A stretch of DNA of 64,000 nt from Pseudomonas psychrophila (GTDB taxonomy: Bacteria > Pseudomonadota > Gammaproteobacteria > Pseudomonadales > Pseudomonadaceae). A program made the translations under genes and the position numbers. The notes under the pieces are model-generated. The model did no database searches. It saw only the letters and a list, made by a program, of their open reading frames with translations, and was not told the DNA's origin. Shown here one piece after another: positions 20,483 to 28,758 of the stretch; positions within the stretch are counted from its first letter, which is position 1, and each line of letters begins with the position of its first letter. The DNA lies in assembly GCF_001043005.1 (NCBI RefSeq), contig NZ_JYKZ01000006.1, positions 62,001-126,000 of the forward strand, written 5' to 3'.

Positions 20483-20713
20483 CTAAGCGTTGAGGGCGCC
20501 TGCGTCCACTGCCTGTTTTAATTCCAGTGCCGAGCTCTTGGCTGCAACTTCTGCCTGTTCGGCAGTCTTGAACCAACGGTCTTTCTCGACCTGATGGTAA
20601 GTCACCGTTTTCAGTGGTGGCTTGGCCCGCATCACAATCACTGCCTGAAACTCACCGTCGACTTCTTTGGACTCGCCGCGGATAAAAAATTCGCCAATAT
20701 CAAATTCCGTCAC
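20483..20713 (-). CDS. small conserved-looking hypothetical protein (76 aa)
   Basis: Begins with GTG (MTEFDIGEFFIRGES), with AGGGA about nine bases upstream. Two-strand start (FDIGEFFIRGESKEVDGEFQAVIVMRAKP), then a short helix rich in Ala and Glu (KTAEQAEVAAKSSALELKQAV). Such an arrangement suggests a small folded alpha/beta protein. Convergent with the preceding small gene. Function unknown. Confidence 0.6.
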   Translation of the reverse strand: MTEFDIGEFFIRGESKEVDGEFQAVIVMRAKPPLKTVTYHQVEKDRWFKTAEQAEVAAKSSALELKQAVDAGALNA

Positions 20714-21156
20714 GTGTCACTTTCCCTTCGAGGTAATGAAGCCCAGACAACCCGGCGGCATGGGCCAGGTCGATTTTTGCGCAAGTATGGCAGTTGTTGA
20801 CACCCAGCGGCGCAGTTAACGTGTCCGGGCGACGAAAGCGCTGTTGAAGGGCTATCAAACGAAGTAAAAATCAGGATTTGCCCGATTGAGAAGCGGATGT
20901 GTATACCCAATCTCGGGCATGAGCCGTTAGAATGGCGTTCCGGTTGTATTTTTTAGCCTGTTTTCGCTGATGCAGGCCCGGGTTGATGCCCATCACCCTG
21001 CGGTAATCGTCGGTCTTTGTTACATGCCACTCCCGACTCCAGCAGTCTGGAGTTTTTTGTTGTATTCGGTTTTTAAATTAAGTGGGCCGAGGCCTTTTTT
21101 TCTGCTGCCTGTCATTTGTTCTGGCAGCTCCACTTCAAGTTTTCGAGGGTTTTTCG
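20714..21156. other. intergenic region with a possible short RNA
   Basis: About 440 bases without a protein gene. A -10-like TAGAAT is present at 20928-20933 and a rightward terminator at 21036-21058, which would bound a transcript of about 120 nucleotides. No good -35 is seen at the right spacing. See the terminator entry and the findings. Confidence 0.4.
21036..21058 (+). terminator. rho-independent terminator without a preceding protein gene
   Basis: Stem ACTCCAG / CTGGAGT with loop CAGT, then six T. It is oriented rightward, 100 bases before the next gene, so it ends either a short RNA or an attenuated leader transcript. Confidence 0.7.
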
Positions 21157-21627
21157 TTGGCAGTCAGCAATCTGGAGATGCATGCGTTGTTTGTTCTTGG
21201 TGATTTGCGGGCGCGGTTGGTCAAACTGTTCCAGTCCCGCTTTGTGTACATCACCGAGCAAAACGCAGAAGGTATTTACATCGCTGAAATCGATACGCAA
21301 GCAGCGTTGGTGGTAGATGACAAGCCAGGTCTGGGACTCAAGGTTGGCGATCACTTTCGCGCTGCAGTCTTGCCCAGCCGTGAAGGTGGCAAGTTCGAAA
21401 TAAAATTTCGCGACATCAAGATGACGGTCTATGGCATCGGCGACTACGCCTATGTCAGCTCACCGTTGGGCGAAGGCATCATATTCAAGGAAGGTCAGAC
21501 CGTGATGCTGATCTTCGCCGCCCAGGAGCAGCTCAAGGAAGGCCTGAGCAAAACCCTGAAGGCTGTCACCGCCAAGGCCGCCAAGTGGCCCAAGGGTGAG
21601 TTGACGTTCAAGGCCAGCAAAGAGTGA
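21157..21627 (+). CDS. hypothetical protein (156 aa from TTG)
   Basis: Start choice: GAGGG lies seven bases before TTG at 21157 (LAVSNLEMHALF), a better site than ATG at 21178, which would give 149 residues. The protein is soluble and predominantly beta in the middle (FVYITEQNAEGIYIAEIDTQAALVV, DYAYVSSPLGEGIIFKEGQ) with a Lys-rich helical tail (SKTLKAVTAKAAKWPKGE). I do not recognise the family. Transcribed alone, followed by a repeat-containing gap. Confidence 0.65.
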   Translation: MAVSNLEMHALFVLGDLRARLVKLFQSRFVYITEQNAEGIYIAEIDTQAALVVDDKPGLGLKVGDHFRAAVLPSREGGKFEIKFRDIKMTVYGIGDYAYVSSPLGEGIIFKEGQTVMLIFAAQEQLKEGLSKTLKAVTAKAAKWPKGELTFKASKE

Positions 21628-21657
21628 CAGTTGGCCTCTGTATCCCTGTAGCAGTTA

Positions 21658-21793
21658 CCGTGGGAACGAGGCTACGTCCGGCGGCGAAGCCGTCGTAAAC
21701 CCTGTGAACCGAATTTAACTGGCACACCGCAGTGCCTGTTTTGGGGCTGCTGCGCAGCCCAACGCAGCCTCGTTCCGACGGCAGTTGCCACAG
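21658..21793. repeat. second repeat family, copy 1
   Basis: A GC-rich palindromic segment containing GGGAACGAGGCTACGTCC at the left, GTCGTAAACC, GGGGCTGCTGCGCAGCCC and CAGCCTCGTTCCGACGGCAG at the right. Related segments lie at 24245-24378 and 54655-54802. They differ from the GTGGGAGCGAGC family. Confidence 0.6.
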
Positions 21794-21903
21794 GGGGCAT
21801 TCCCCCCGTCCCTCAAACAGCCTAACCCTTATGGACGATGTTCAAGGGGCAGGGGCGTTTGATTATCGCGATCACCTAAACGAGTGTGCGAGGGACCGCG
21901 AGC

Positions 21904-24321
21904 ATGGGCATGCAGCGCTTTGTAAACAACTGCGCCGATCTGTTAATGGCCCGGCGCAAAGTATTGCTCGGCTTTTTTCTGCTCGTCACCCTGGCGCTGG
22001 GCTACAGCGCCACCCAGGTACGGCTCGACCCCGGATTTAACAAACAAATTCCGGTGCGTCATGCCTACATGCTCAACTTTCTGGACTTCAGCCGAATATT
22101 CACCGGCGCCAATCGCCTGCTGGTCAGCGTCCACTGGAAAGGCCAGGGCGACCTCTACAACCCTGAGTTCCTCCAGACCCTGCAACAGGTCACCGATGAT
22201 GTTTTTTTCATCTCCGGAGTCAGTCGACCCAGTGTGACCTCGCTGTTTACACCCAATGTGCGCTACATCGAAATCACTGAGGACGGCTATGTCGGTGATC
22301 TGGTGGTGCCACCGCAATACGCCGCCACCCCCGAAGACTTGCAGCAGGTGCGCAGTAATGCCGCTCGTTCAGGACAGGTCGGCCGCCTGCTGGCCAACGA
22401 CTTGAAATCAGCCATGGTGCGTGCCGACTTGCAGGACGTTGACCCCAAAACCGGGCAGCCTGTGAGCTATGTGCAGATCGCCCAGCGCCTGGAAGACATC
22501 CGCGCGAAATACAGCAGCGCCGATATCGAAATCAATATCGTCGGCTTTGCCAAGTTGGTCGGCGATGTGGTCGAAGGTTTGAATACGGTGATGGGTTTTT
22601 TCGCCATCGCATTTCTGATTACCGGTGCGCTCTTGTGGGTCTATTCGCGCTCGTTGCGCCTGACTCTTGTGGCACTGTTTGTCGCCTTGCTGCCAGTGAT
22701 CTGGCTGCTCGGCCTGTTGCCATTACTGGGCCTGGGGATCGATCCGATGTCGATTCTGGTGCCCTTTCTGATTTTCTCCATCGGCGTGTCCCATGCCGTG
22801 CAAATGACCAACGCCTGGAAGCAGGAAGTGCTGGCCGGCAGTGATTCGGTCACTGCGGCCAAGGCGGCGTTCAGCAAGATATTTATCCCCGGCGCCCTGG
22901 CGTTGCTGATGAACGCACTGGGTTTCGGGGTGATCATGCTGATCGATATTCCCATCGTTCATGAGCTGGGTGTTACAGCTTGCATCGGCGTGATGCTGAT
23001 GATCATCACCAACAAAATCATGCTGCCGCTGATCATCGCTCACCTGCGACTTGAGCCGCGCTTGATGACGGCACAGGCCACGTTGTCGGGCCAGCGCCAT
23101 CCGCTGTGGTGGCGTCTGTCCGCATTGGCCACGCCCGGCCCGGCCCTTTGGGTGTTCGCCCTGAGTCTGGTGCTCTTGGCGGTGGGGGCGATCAAGGCCC
23201 GAGACCTCGCGATCGGTGATATTGGCTCCGGTGCGCCGGAGCTGCGAGCTGACTCGCGCTACAACCAGGATAACCAGAAGATCATCAGCAATTACTCCAT
23301 CGGACTTGATGTGTTGTCGGTGTTCCTGACCATTCGCGACCGCAGTGAAGCCTGTCTGGACCCGGCAGTCATGCGGGCAGTGGAAACCTTCGACTTCAAG
23401 ATGCGAGAAGTGCCGGGTGTGCAATCGGTGCAAAGCGTGGCGGGCATGAGCAAGCAGGTGATTGCCGGCAACAACGAAGGCAATCCGCGCTGGGCGGCGA
23501 TTCCGGGATCGGCCCAGGGCTTGCAGCAGGGCGCCTATGCCTATTCGCCGGACTCGGGGCTGGTGACTGATGGCTGCCAACAGATGCAGATCCTGGTGTT
23601 TTTGACCGACCACGAAGGCGCCACCGTGGCCCATGTACTGGAGGAGGCCAAGCGCATCATCGCCGGGATTGAGGTGCCGGGTGTGGCGTTCAAACTGGCG
23701 GGGGGCAATATCGGGGTCATGGCCGCGTCCAACGAAGCGGTCAAGCATGCCGAGGTGGTCATGCTCGCGGCGTTGTTCTTCTCGGTGGCGTTGTTTTGCC
23801 TGCTGACCTTTCGCTCGGTGCGTGCGGTGTTGTGCATCCTGGTGCCGCTGGCGATCGTTGCAGTGCTGTGCAATGCACTGATGGCGATGCTGGGCATTGG
23901 CCTTAAGGTTGCCACGCTGCCGGTGATGGCACTGGGCGTGGGGGTAGGGGTGGATTACGGGATCTATTTGTACGAGCGCATCGAACATGAAATGGCCGAA
24001 GGCCAGGACTTGCGCGAAGCCTTCTATCGCGCCATGTGCCAGCGTGGCACAGCGGCGGTTTTTACCGCACTCACCATGTCGCTGGGGGTATGTACTTGGG
24101 TATTTGCACCCCTCAAGTTTCAGGCCGATATGGGCCTGCTGCTGGCCTTCATGTTTATGGTCAACGTGTTGGGCGCCATCTTCCTGCTTCCGGCGCTGGC
24201 CGCGTGGTTCAACTTGGGCAAACCGCTGGTGGCTGACAGATCCCCTGTAACAGCGGCCGAAGACTGCATACGGCCGCGGAGCGGTCGTAAATCCCTTGAT
24301 GCAACTGTTCAGACAGATTGA
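21904..24321 (+). CDS. RND superfamily exporter, MMPL type
   Basis: About 805-residue inner-membrane transporter (start at ATG 21904; GTG 21886 and ATG 21910 are alternatives). Two copies of the RND plan: a first segment, a periplasmic loop, then clusters of five segments (FFAIAFLITGALLWVYSRSL and on; VVMLAALFFSVALFCLLTFRS and on), with the motif GVGVGVDYGIYLYERIEHEM in the second half. Family COG1033, thought to move lipids or other hydrophobic compounds. The last about 25 residues (from VTAAEDCIRP) are encoded within a repeat element. First of three genes with DUF1329 and DUF1302 proteins, to which it is likely functionally tied. Confidence 0.9.
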   Translation: MGMQRFVNNCADLLMARRKVLLGFFLLVTLALGYSATQVRLDPGFNKQIPVRHAYMLNFLDFSRIFTGANRLLVSVHWKGQGDLYNPEFLQTLQQVTDDVFFISGVSRPSVTSLFTPNVRYIEITEDGYVGDLVVPPQYAATPEDLQQVRSNAARSGQVGRLLANDLKSAMVRADLQDVDPKTGQPVSYVQIAQRLEDIRAKYSSADIEINIVGFAKLVGDVVEGLNTVMGFFAIAFLITGALLWVYSRSLRLTLVALFVALLPVIWLLGLLPLLGLGIDPMSILVPFLIFSIGVSHAVQMTNAWKQEVLAGSDSVTAAKAAFSKIFIPGALALLMNALGFGVIMLIDIPIVHELGVTACIGVMLMIITNKIMLPLIIAHLRLEPRLMTAQATLSGQRHPLWWRLSALATPGPALWVFALSLVLLAVGAIKARDLAIGDIGSGAPELRADSRYNQDNQKIISNYSIGLDVLSVFLTIRDRSEACLDPAVMRAVETFDFKMREVPGVQSVQSVAGMSKQVIAGNNEGNPRWAAIPGSAQGLQQGAYAYSPDSGLVTDGCQQMQILVFLTDHEGATVAHVLEEAKRIIAGIEVPGVAFKLAGGNIGVMAASNEAVKHAEVVMLAALFFSVALFCLLTFRSVRAVLCILVPLAIVAVLCNALMAMLGIGLKVATLPVMALGVGVGVDYGIYLYERIEHEMAEGQDLREAFYRAMCQRGTAAVFTALTMSLGVCTWVFAPLKFQADMGLLLAFMFMVNVLGAIFLLPALAAWFNLGKPLVADRSPVTAAEDCIRPRSGRKSLDATVQTD

Positions 24322-24378
24322 GTGGCCCCTATCAAGACCGCTTCGTGCTCCAACACAGCCTTCGGCAGCGGCTACGAG
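24245..24378. repeat. second repeat family, copy 2, overlapping the end of the MMPL gene
   Basis: Contains CTGTAACAGCGGCCG, CGGAGCGGTCGTAAATCCC and TTCGGCAGCGGCTACGAG. It resembles the elements at 21658 and 54655. Its left part lies inside the MMPL coding sequence, so that protein's tail looks repeat-derived. Confidence 0.5.
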
Positions 24379-24414
24379 GTTTGCATTCATACAATAAGAA
24401 GGAGAATACCCCTC

Positions 24415-25797
24415 ATGCGACGTATCACACAGGTGGGCGGCTGGCTGTCAGTCGCACTGGTTTTACACGGTTATAGCGGGCTGACGTTGGCCCAGGCTCC
24501 GGCCGATCAGATCGCCCGGCTGGGCAAGGATCTGACCTGCGTCGGCGCAGAGCGGGAGGGCAATGCCGAAGGCACCATCCCGGCGTTTGGTGGCCAATGG
24601 CTGGGCGCGGCGCCCGGGATGAAATTCGAGGGCACGGGCAAGCATCCTGTCGATCCGTATCCCAGCGAAAAGCCGCTCTTTGTGATAACTGCGCAAAACA
24701 TGAGTCAGTACGATGCGCATCTGTCGCAAGGGCAGAAAGCGCTGTTCAAGCTCTATCCGCAGAGCTTTCGCATGCCAATTTACCCCTCGCACCGCGACTT
24801 TCGTTTTTCTGACACGGTGTGCAAAGCCACCCTTGAAAATGCATCGGTCGCCAAGCTGGTCGATGACGGCGAAGGCGTGGTCGCCCGCACCGGTGGTGTC
24901 GCGTTCCCCATCCCGCAAAACGGCATTGAACTGCTGAAAAATGCTTCGCTGTTTACCGTGCGGGCATGGACCGAGGAATACACCTCGGACAACGCCTATG
25001 TGCTCAAGGACGGCAACATCAACTGGGGCCGCGTGCATTCGCGCAACATGGCACCGGGCCTGGAGCCCGGCAAAATTGGAGATACCACCGGCAACTCGTC
25101 GTTCTACCTCAACGAGACCTTGCTGCCCCAGCGAGACAAGGGCGAAATCAACACCGGGACCGAGTACTGGAACGACAAGACCGAGCCGCGCCAGAGCTGG
25201 CGCTACGACCCCGGCACGCGTCGCGTTCGTCAGTCCCCGGGTTACGGTTTTGACATGGCGTTCCCGGGTTCCGGTGGCTCTATCACGGTTGACGAAGTTC
25301 GCATCTTCAACGGCTCTGCCCAACGTTACAACTGGAACATCGTTGGCAAAAAAGAGCTGTATATCCCGTACAACACGGCACGTTTGCACGACAGCAACCT
25401 CAAGTACGCCGACCTGTTGACCCCGGGTCATATCAACCCCGACACCATGCGGTATGAGCTGCACCGCGTCTGGGTCCTCGAAGGCGTACTCAAACCAGGC
25501 AACCGCCACCTGTATGGCAAGCGCACGATGTATATCGACGAGGACAGCTGGTTCCCGATCATGGGCGACAACTACGACAACCGTGGCGAGCTGTGGCGCA
25601 CCTCGATGGTCAACTATTTCTACGCCCCGGAAACCCAGACCTGGCAGGCGGGCGTTGGCCTGTATCACGACTTGAACGCGGGTAGCTACCTGGCCTTCAA
25701 CCTGATCAACGAACAACGCAACGGCTATGTGCTGAACAAAGGCGGTTTTGCTCCGGGCGATTTCGGCCCTGAAGCGGCACGCCGGGCCGGCAAGTAA
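24415..25797 (+). CDS. DUF1329 periplasmic protein
   Basis: 460 residues. Starts at ATG 24415, ten bases after AAGGAG; the frame is open earlier but unlikely. Cleavable signal peptide ending SGLTLAQA. DUF1329 proteins have a LolA/LolB-like half-barrel fold in recent structure predictions (established only at that level), consistent with shuttling a hydrophobic molecule across the periplasm. Visible: YDPGTRRVRQSPGYGFDMAF and HRVWVLEGVLKPGNRHLYGKR. The pairing with MMPL and DUF1302 genes is a recurrent one in pseudomonads. The leader ACAATAAGAAGGAG before its start is shared exactly with the next gene. Confidence 0.9.
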   Translation: MRRITQVGGWLSVALVLHGYSGLTLAQAPADQIARLGKDLTCVGAEREGNAEGTIPAFGGQWLGAAPGMKFEGTGKHPVDPYPSEKPLFVITAQNMSQYDAHLSQGQKALFKLYPQSFRMPIYPSHRDFRFSDTVCKATLENASVAKLVDDGEGVVARTGGVAFPIPQNGIELLKNASLFTVRAWTEEYTSDNAYVLKDGNINWGRVHSRNMAPGLEPGKIGDTTGNSSFYLNETLLPQRDKGEINTGTEYWNDKTEPRQSWRYDPGTRRVRQSPGYGFDMAFPGSGGSITVDEVRIFNGSAQRYNWNIVGKKELYIPYNTARLHDSNLKYADLLTPGHINPDTMRYELHRVWVLEGVLKPGNRHLYGKRTMYIDEDSWFPIMGDNYDNRGELWRTSMVNYFYAPETQTWQAGVGLYHDLNAGSYLAFNLINEQRNGYVLNKGGFAPGDFGPEAARRAGK

Positions 25798-25894
25798 ACC
25801 TGTAACGCCCTGACTCCATCCAGCTGTCTGCCACAGGCCTTGCCTGTGCGCAGGCGGCTGGGCGGGGCAAAAAAACAATAAGAAGGAGCAAGGC

Positions 25895-27508
25895 ATGTTT
25901 AAGCAATACACGCGTTTTGTAGGGACCGGTTTATTGTCAGGGTTAAGTGGCCTGGCGCTGGCTGCGCCTACCATTGAGCTGGGCGAAAACACTACGCTCG
26001 ACTCGTCGCTGACCGTGAACTACACGGCATCGATGCGTACTGAAAAGCCGGATCACGAATACCTCAACAACATCAACTACGACGATGCCACGCGTAACTT
26101 CAAGCGCGGTTCATTGATCAACAACCGGGTGAGCGTGTTTGGCGAGTTGATGCTCAAGCATGAGAATCTCGGCGCCGTGGTACGTGGCAGTCACTTTTAT
26201 GACGAGGTCTACCATCAGCGCAACGACAACGATTCGCCGGACACGGTAAACAAGACCGGGCGCTACAACGACTTCAGCCGGGACACGCGCAAACTCAGCG
26301 GCAGCAAGGCGCGACTGCTGGACGCCTACGTGTACGGTGACTTCACGGTCAATGACGACCAGTATTTATCCCTCAAGGCCGGACGGCACCTGGTGGCCTG
26401 GGGTGAAAGCCTGTTCTGGCCCAACATCAGCCAAGGGCAAGCGCCAGTGGACTCGACCAAGTTCAACGTGCCGGGCACAGAAGCCAAGGACGCCTACTTG
26501 CCGGTCGGACAAGTCTCGGGTTCGTGGTCGGTGAACGAGGATCTGGCCTTGCTCGGCTTTTATCAATACAAGTGGGAAGAAACCCAGCTTAATCCAGTGG
26601 GCGACTACTTTGGCAGCGACACCTTTGGTCCAGGGGCCGAGTTCTTTCGTTTGGCCCCGGGTGTCGTCAACAACTTGCCCGACGCGACAGCGGTGGGTTA
26701 TGGCGGCTCCGTCAAACCGGGCAACAGCGGCGAGTGGGGTTTGGGTACCCGATATCGATTGACGCAAAACACCGAAATCGGACTGTTTCATTACCGCTAT
26801 CACGACCGTGTTCCAGCGCTGTTTTTCGACTTTACCGGGCAGACGCACTACTCCTCGCTGGGCAAGGCAGGTGGCAACGGCAATGGCCCGAGTTACCAGC
26901 TGGGATACTTTGACAACATCAAACTCACGGGCATGAGCTTCACCACAAAAGCCGGGGACTCGGTGCAATTTGCCGGAGACCTGAGCTATCGCGATGGTGC
27001 CGCGGTGTACTTGAGCAATGGAGCCCCGGCCCGCGGTCAGGTGTGGCAAGGCAACCTGAACGCGGTGTACATGATTGGCCCGACGTTCATGGCGCAACAG
27101 ACCACGTTGATGACCGAGGTGGTGCACCAGAGGATTCAGGGTGTGGATGACCTGACCATTACCGGTGGCGGGGCGGGTACAGATGGCACCTTCAACAAAT
27201 TCGTTTACGACGGTCAGACCCGTGGCTCAAGCCTGCTGGGGATCGGTGCGTATTTCGATCATCCCAACGTGTTTAACGGCTGGGACTTGACGACCAAGGC
27301 CACTTGGACCCAGAACATTGACGGCAGCGCTTACTCAGGATTGGGGCGTGCCGAAAAGCGCCTGACAGTGGGCGGTGACTTTAAATACCTGGGTAACTTC
27401 CAGCTGGGGCTGACTTATGTGGCGTACCTGAGTTCTGCCGATATTGCCCAGGGGCGGACCATGGCTGACAGGGACTACTTGTCGTTCAACGGCAAGTACA
27501 CGTTCTGA
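25895..27508 (+). CDS. DUF1302 outer-membrane protein
   Basis: 537 residues with a signal peptide (MFKQYTRFVGTGLLSGLSGL, cleavage after LALAA) and many amphipathic beta strands with aromatic ends, closing with DYLSFNGKYTF; the final Phe is typical of outer-membrane barrels. Domain DUF1302. Start supported by AAGGAG nine bases upstream. It follows DUF1329 by 97 bases; together with MMPL it may form an inner-to-outer-membrane route. A REP element separates it from the convergent acyl-CoA dehydrogenase pair. Confidence 0.9.
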   Translation: MFKQYTRFVGTGLLSGLSGLALAAPTIELGENTTLDSSLTVNYTASMRTEKPDHEYLNNINYDDATRNFKRGSLINNRVSVFGELMLKHENLGAVVRGSHFYDEVYHQRNDNDSPDTVNKTGRYNDFSRDTRKLSGSKARLLDAYVYGDFTVNDDQYLSLKAGRHLVAWGESLFWPNISQGQAPVDSTKFNVPGTEAKDAYLPVGQVSGSWSVNEDLALLGFYQYKWEETQLNPVGDYFGSDTFGPGAEFFRLAPGVVNNLPDATAVGYGGSVKPGNSGEWGLGTRYRLTQNTEIGLFHYRYHDRVPALFFDFTGQTHYSSLGKAGGNGNGPSYQLGYFDNIKLTGMSFTTKAGDSVQFAGDLSYRDGAAVYLSNGAPARGQVWQGNLNAVYMIGPTFMAQQTTLMTEVVHQRIQGVDDLTITGGGAGTDGTFNKFVYDGQTRGSSLLGIGAYFDHPNVFNGWDLTTKATWTQNIDGSAYSGLGRAEKRLTVGGDFKYLGNFQLGLTYVAYLSSADIAQGRTMADRDYLSFNGKYTF

Positions 27509-27511
27509 TAG

Positions 27512-27562
27512 GTGGGAGCGGGCTTGCTCGCGATGGCGTCAATGGCATCGCGAGCAAGCCCG
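27512..27562. repeat. REP-like palindrome between convergent genes
   Basis: Arms GTGGGAGCGGGCTTGCTCGC and CGCGAGCAAGCCCG with GATG/CATC inside. Located between the ends of the DUF1302 and ACAD genes, where it can act as a two-way transcript end. Confidence 0.85.
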
Positions 27563-27573
27563 GACCTCAGGAT

Positions 27574-28758
27574 TTACCGCGGTTCTCTTGGCATCCCCAA
27601 GGCTCGTTCGGCAATGATGTTGCGCTGGATTTCGTTACTGCCACCGTAGAGGGTGTCTGCGCGAGTAAACAGGAACAGCGCCTGTAAACGGGTCAGTTCG
27701 TAAGGGGCTCCTGCCAGCAACTCTGCTTCCGGCCCCAACACATCCATCGCCAATTTACCCAGTTCCACATGCCAGGTAGACCAGGCCAGTTTGTAGATCG
27801 TTGCTTCAGGTCGCAGGCTGCCATCCTGTACTCCGGACAGCATGCGTAACGAGTTGTAGCGCAACACCCGCAAGCCGCTCCAGGCCTGGGCGATGCGTTG
27901 ACGCATGACCGGGTCCTGGGCCGCGCCATTGGTTTTGGCGATACGCACCACTTCGTCCAGTTCATTTTGAAACTGCATCTGTTGACCCAGGGTCGATACC
28001 CCCCGCTCAAATCCAAGCAGCGCCATGGCTATTTTCCAGCCATCTCCAGGCTGTCCGATCATGTTGTGTGCAGAAGTGCGGGCCTGATCAAAAAAGACTT
28101 CGTTGAACTCGCAGGTGCCGGTCAGTTGCTGAATCGGCTGAACCCGAATGCCAGGCTGATCCATCTTGACCAGCAAAAAAGACAGCCCACGATGGCCCAC
28201 GCTGCCAGGTTCCGTGCGTGCCAGTACAAAGCACCAATCCGACTCGTGGGCCAGTGAAGTCCAGACCTTTTGCCCGCTGATCAACCATTGCTCGCCAGCT
28301 TCGTCGAAGTTGGCGCGGGTCTTGATATTGGCCAGGTCGGAACCTGCGCCGGGCTCGGAATAGCCCTGACACCAGAAATCCTGGCCGGACAGTATCGGCG
28401 GCAAAAAGCGCTGTTGCTGTTCGGGGGTGCCGAAGGCTGCAATCGTCGGCCCGACCAAACCCTCGCCTATATGGCCCATGCGCCCCGGACCGCCTGCACG
28501 TGCATACTCTTCAAAAAAAATGACCTGCTGGTTGATGCTCAGTCCACGGCCACCCTGTTCGATGGCCCAGCCGGCCCCCACCCATTTGCCTTGCGCCAGT
28601 ACCTGCTCCCAGCGTTTACGCAACTCGGGGGCAAAGTCTTCATCCCCCGGGCCACCTCGAAAACGCAGAACGGCAAACTCGCCAGTCAGGTGCTTTTGCA
28701 TCCATTGGGCCACCTGTTGCCGGAACTGCTCATCTGCTGCGCTAAAGCCGATATTCAT
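27574..28758 (-). CDS. acyl-CoA dehydrogenase, catalytic-type subunit of a coupled pair
   Basis: FAD-dependent alpha,beta-oxidation of an acyl-CoA, 394 residues. Seen: GYSEPGAGSDL and the C-terminal family motif YGGSNEIQRNIIAERALGMPR (quoted in part: SNEIQRNIIAERALG). The helix-G position that carries the base in isovaleryl-CoA dehydrogenase is glutamate (LLGFERGVST, Glu251). It starts inside the stop of the next upstream gene (ATGA overlap), another ACAD without this Glu, which suggests an alpha2beta2 heterotetramer. Such pairs act on bulky or branched acyl-CoAs in the steroid and related pathways; the substrate here is unknown. Confidence 0.9.
   Translation of the reverse strand: MNIGFSAADEQFRQQVAQWMQKHLTGEFAVLRFRGGPGDEDFAPELRKRWEQVLAQGKWVGAGWAIEQGGRGLSINQQVIFFEEYARAGGPGRMGHIGEGLVGPTIAAFGTPEQQQRFLPPILSGQDFWCQGYSEPGAGSDLANIKTRANFDEAGEQWLISGQKVWTSLAHESDWCFVLARTEPGSVGHRGLSFLLVKMDQPGIRVQPIQQLTGTCEFNEVFFDQARTSAHNMIGQPGDGWKIAMALLGFERGVSTLGQQMQFQNELDEVVRIAKTNGAAQDPVMRQRIAQAWSGLRVLRYNSLRMLSGVQDGSLRPEATIYKLAWSTWHVELGKLAMDVLGPEAELLAGAPYELTRLQALFLFTRADTLYGGSNEIQRNIIAERALGMPREPR

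Noticed and set aside
20970..21203. Short rightward frame overlapping the terminator at 21036
   Set aside because: It reads through a strong hairpin and T run and has no ribosome site.
22723..24390. Long leftward open frame (555 codons) opposite the MMPL gene
   Set aside because: A mirror of the GC-rich coding strand; composition rich in His, Gln and Arg with no motif, while the other strand has a full RND exporter.
24463..25992. Long leftward open frame (509 codons) opposite the DUF1329 gene
   Set aside because: Same reason: a shadow of a well supported gene with signal peptide and domain.
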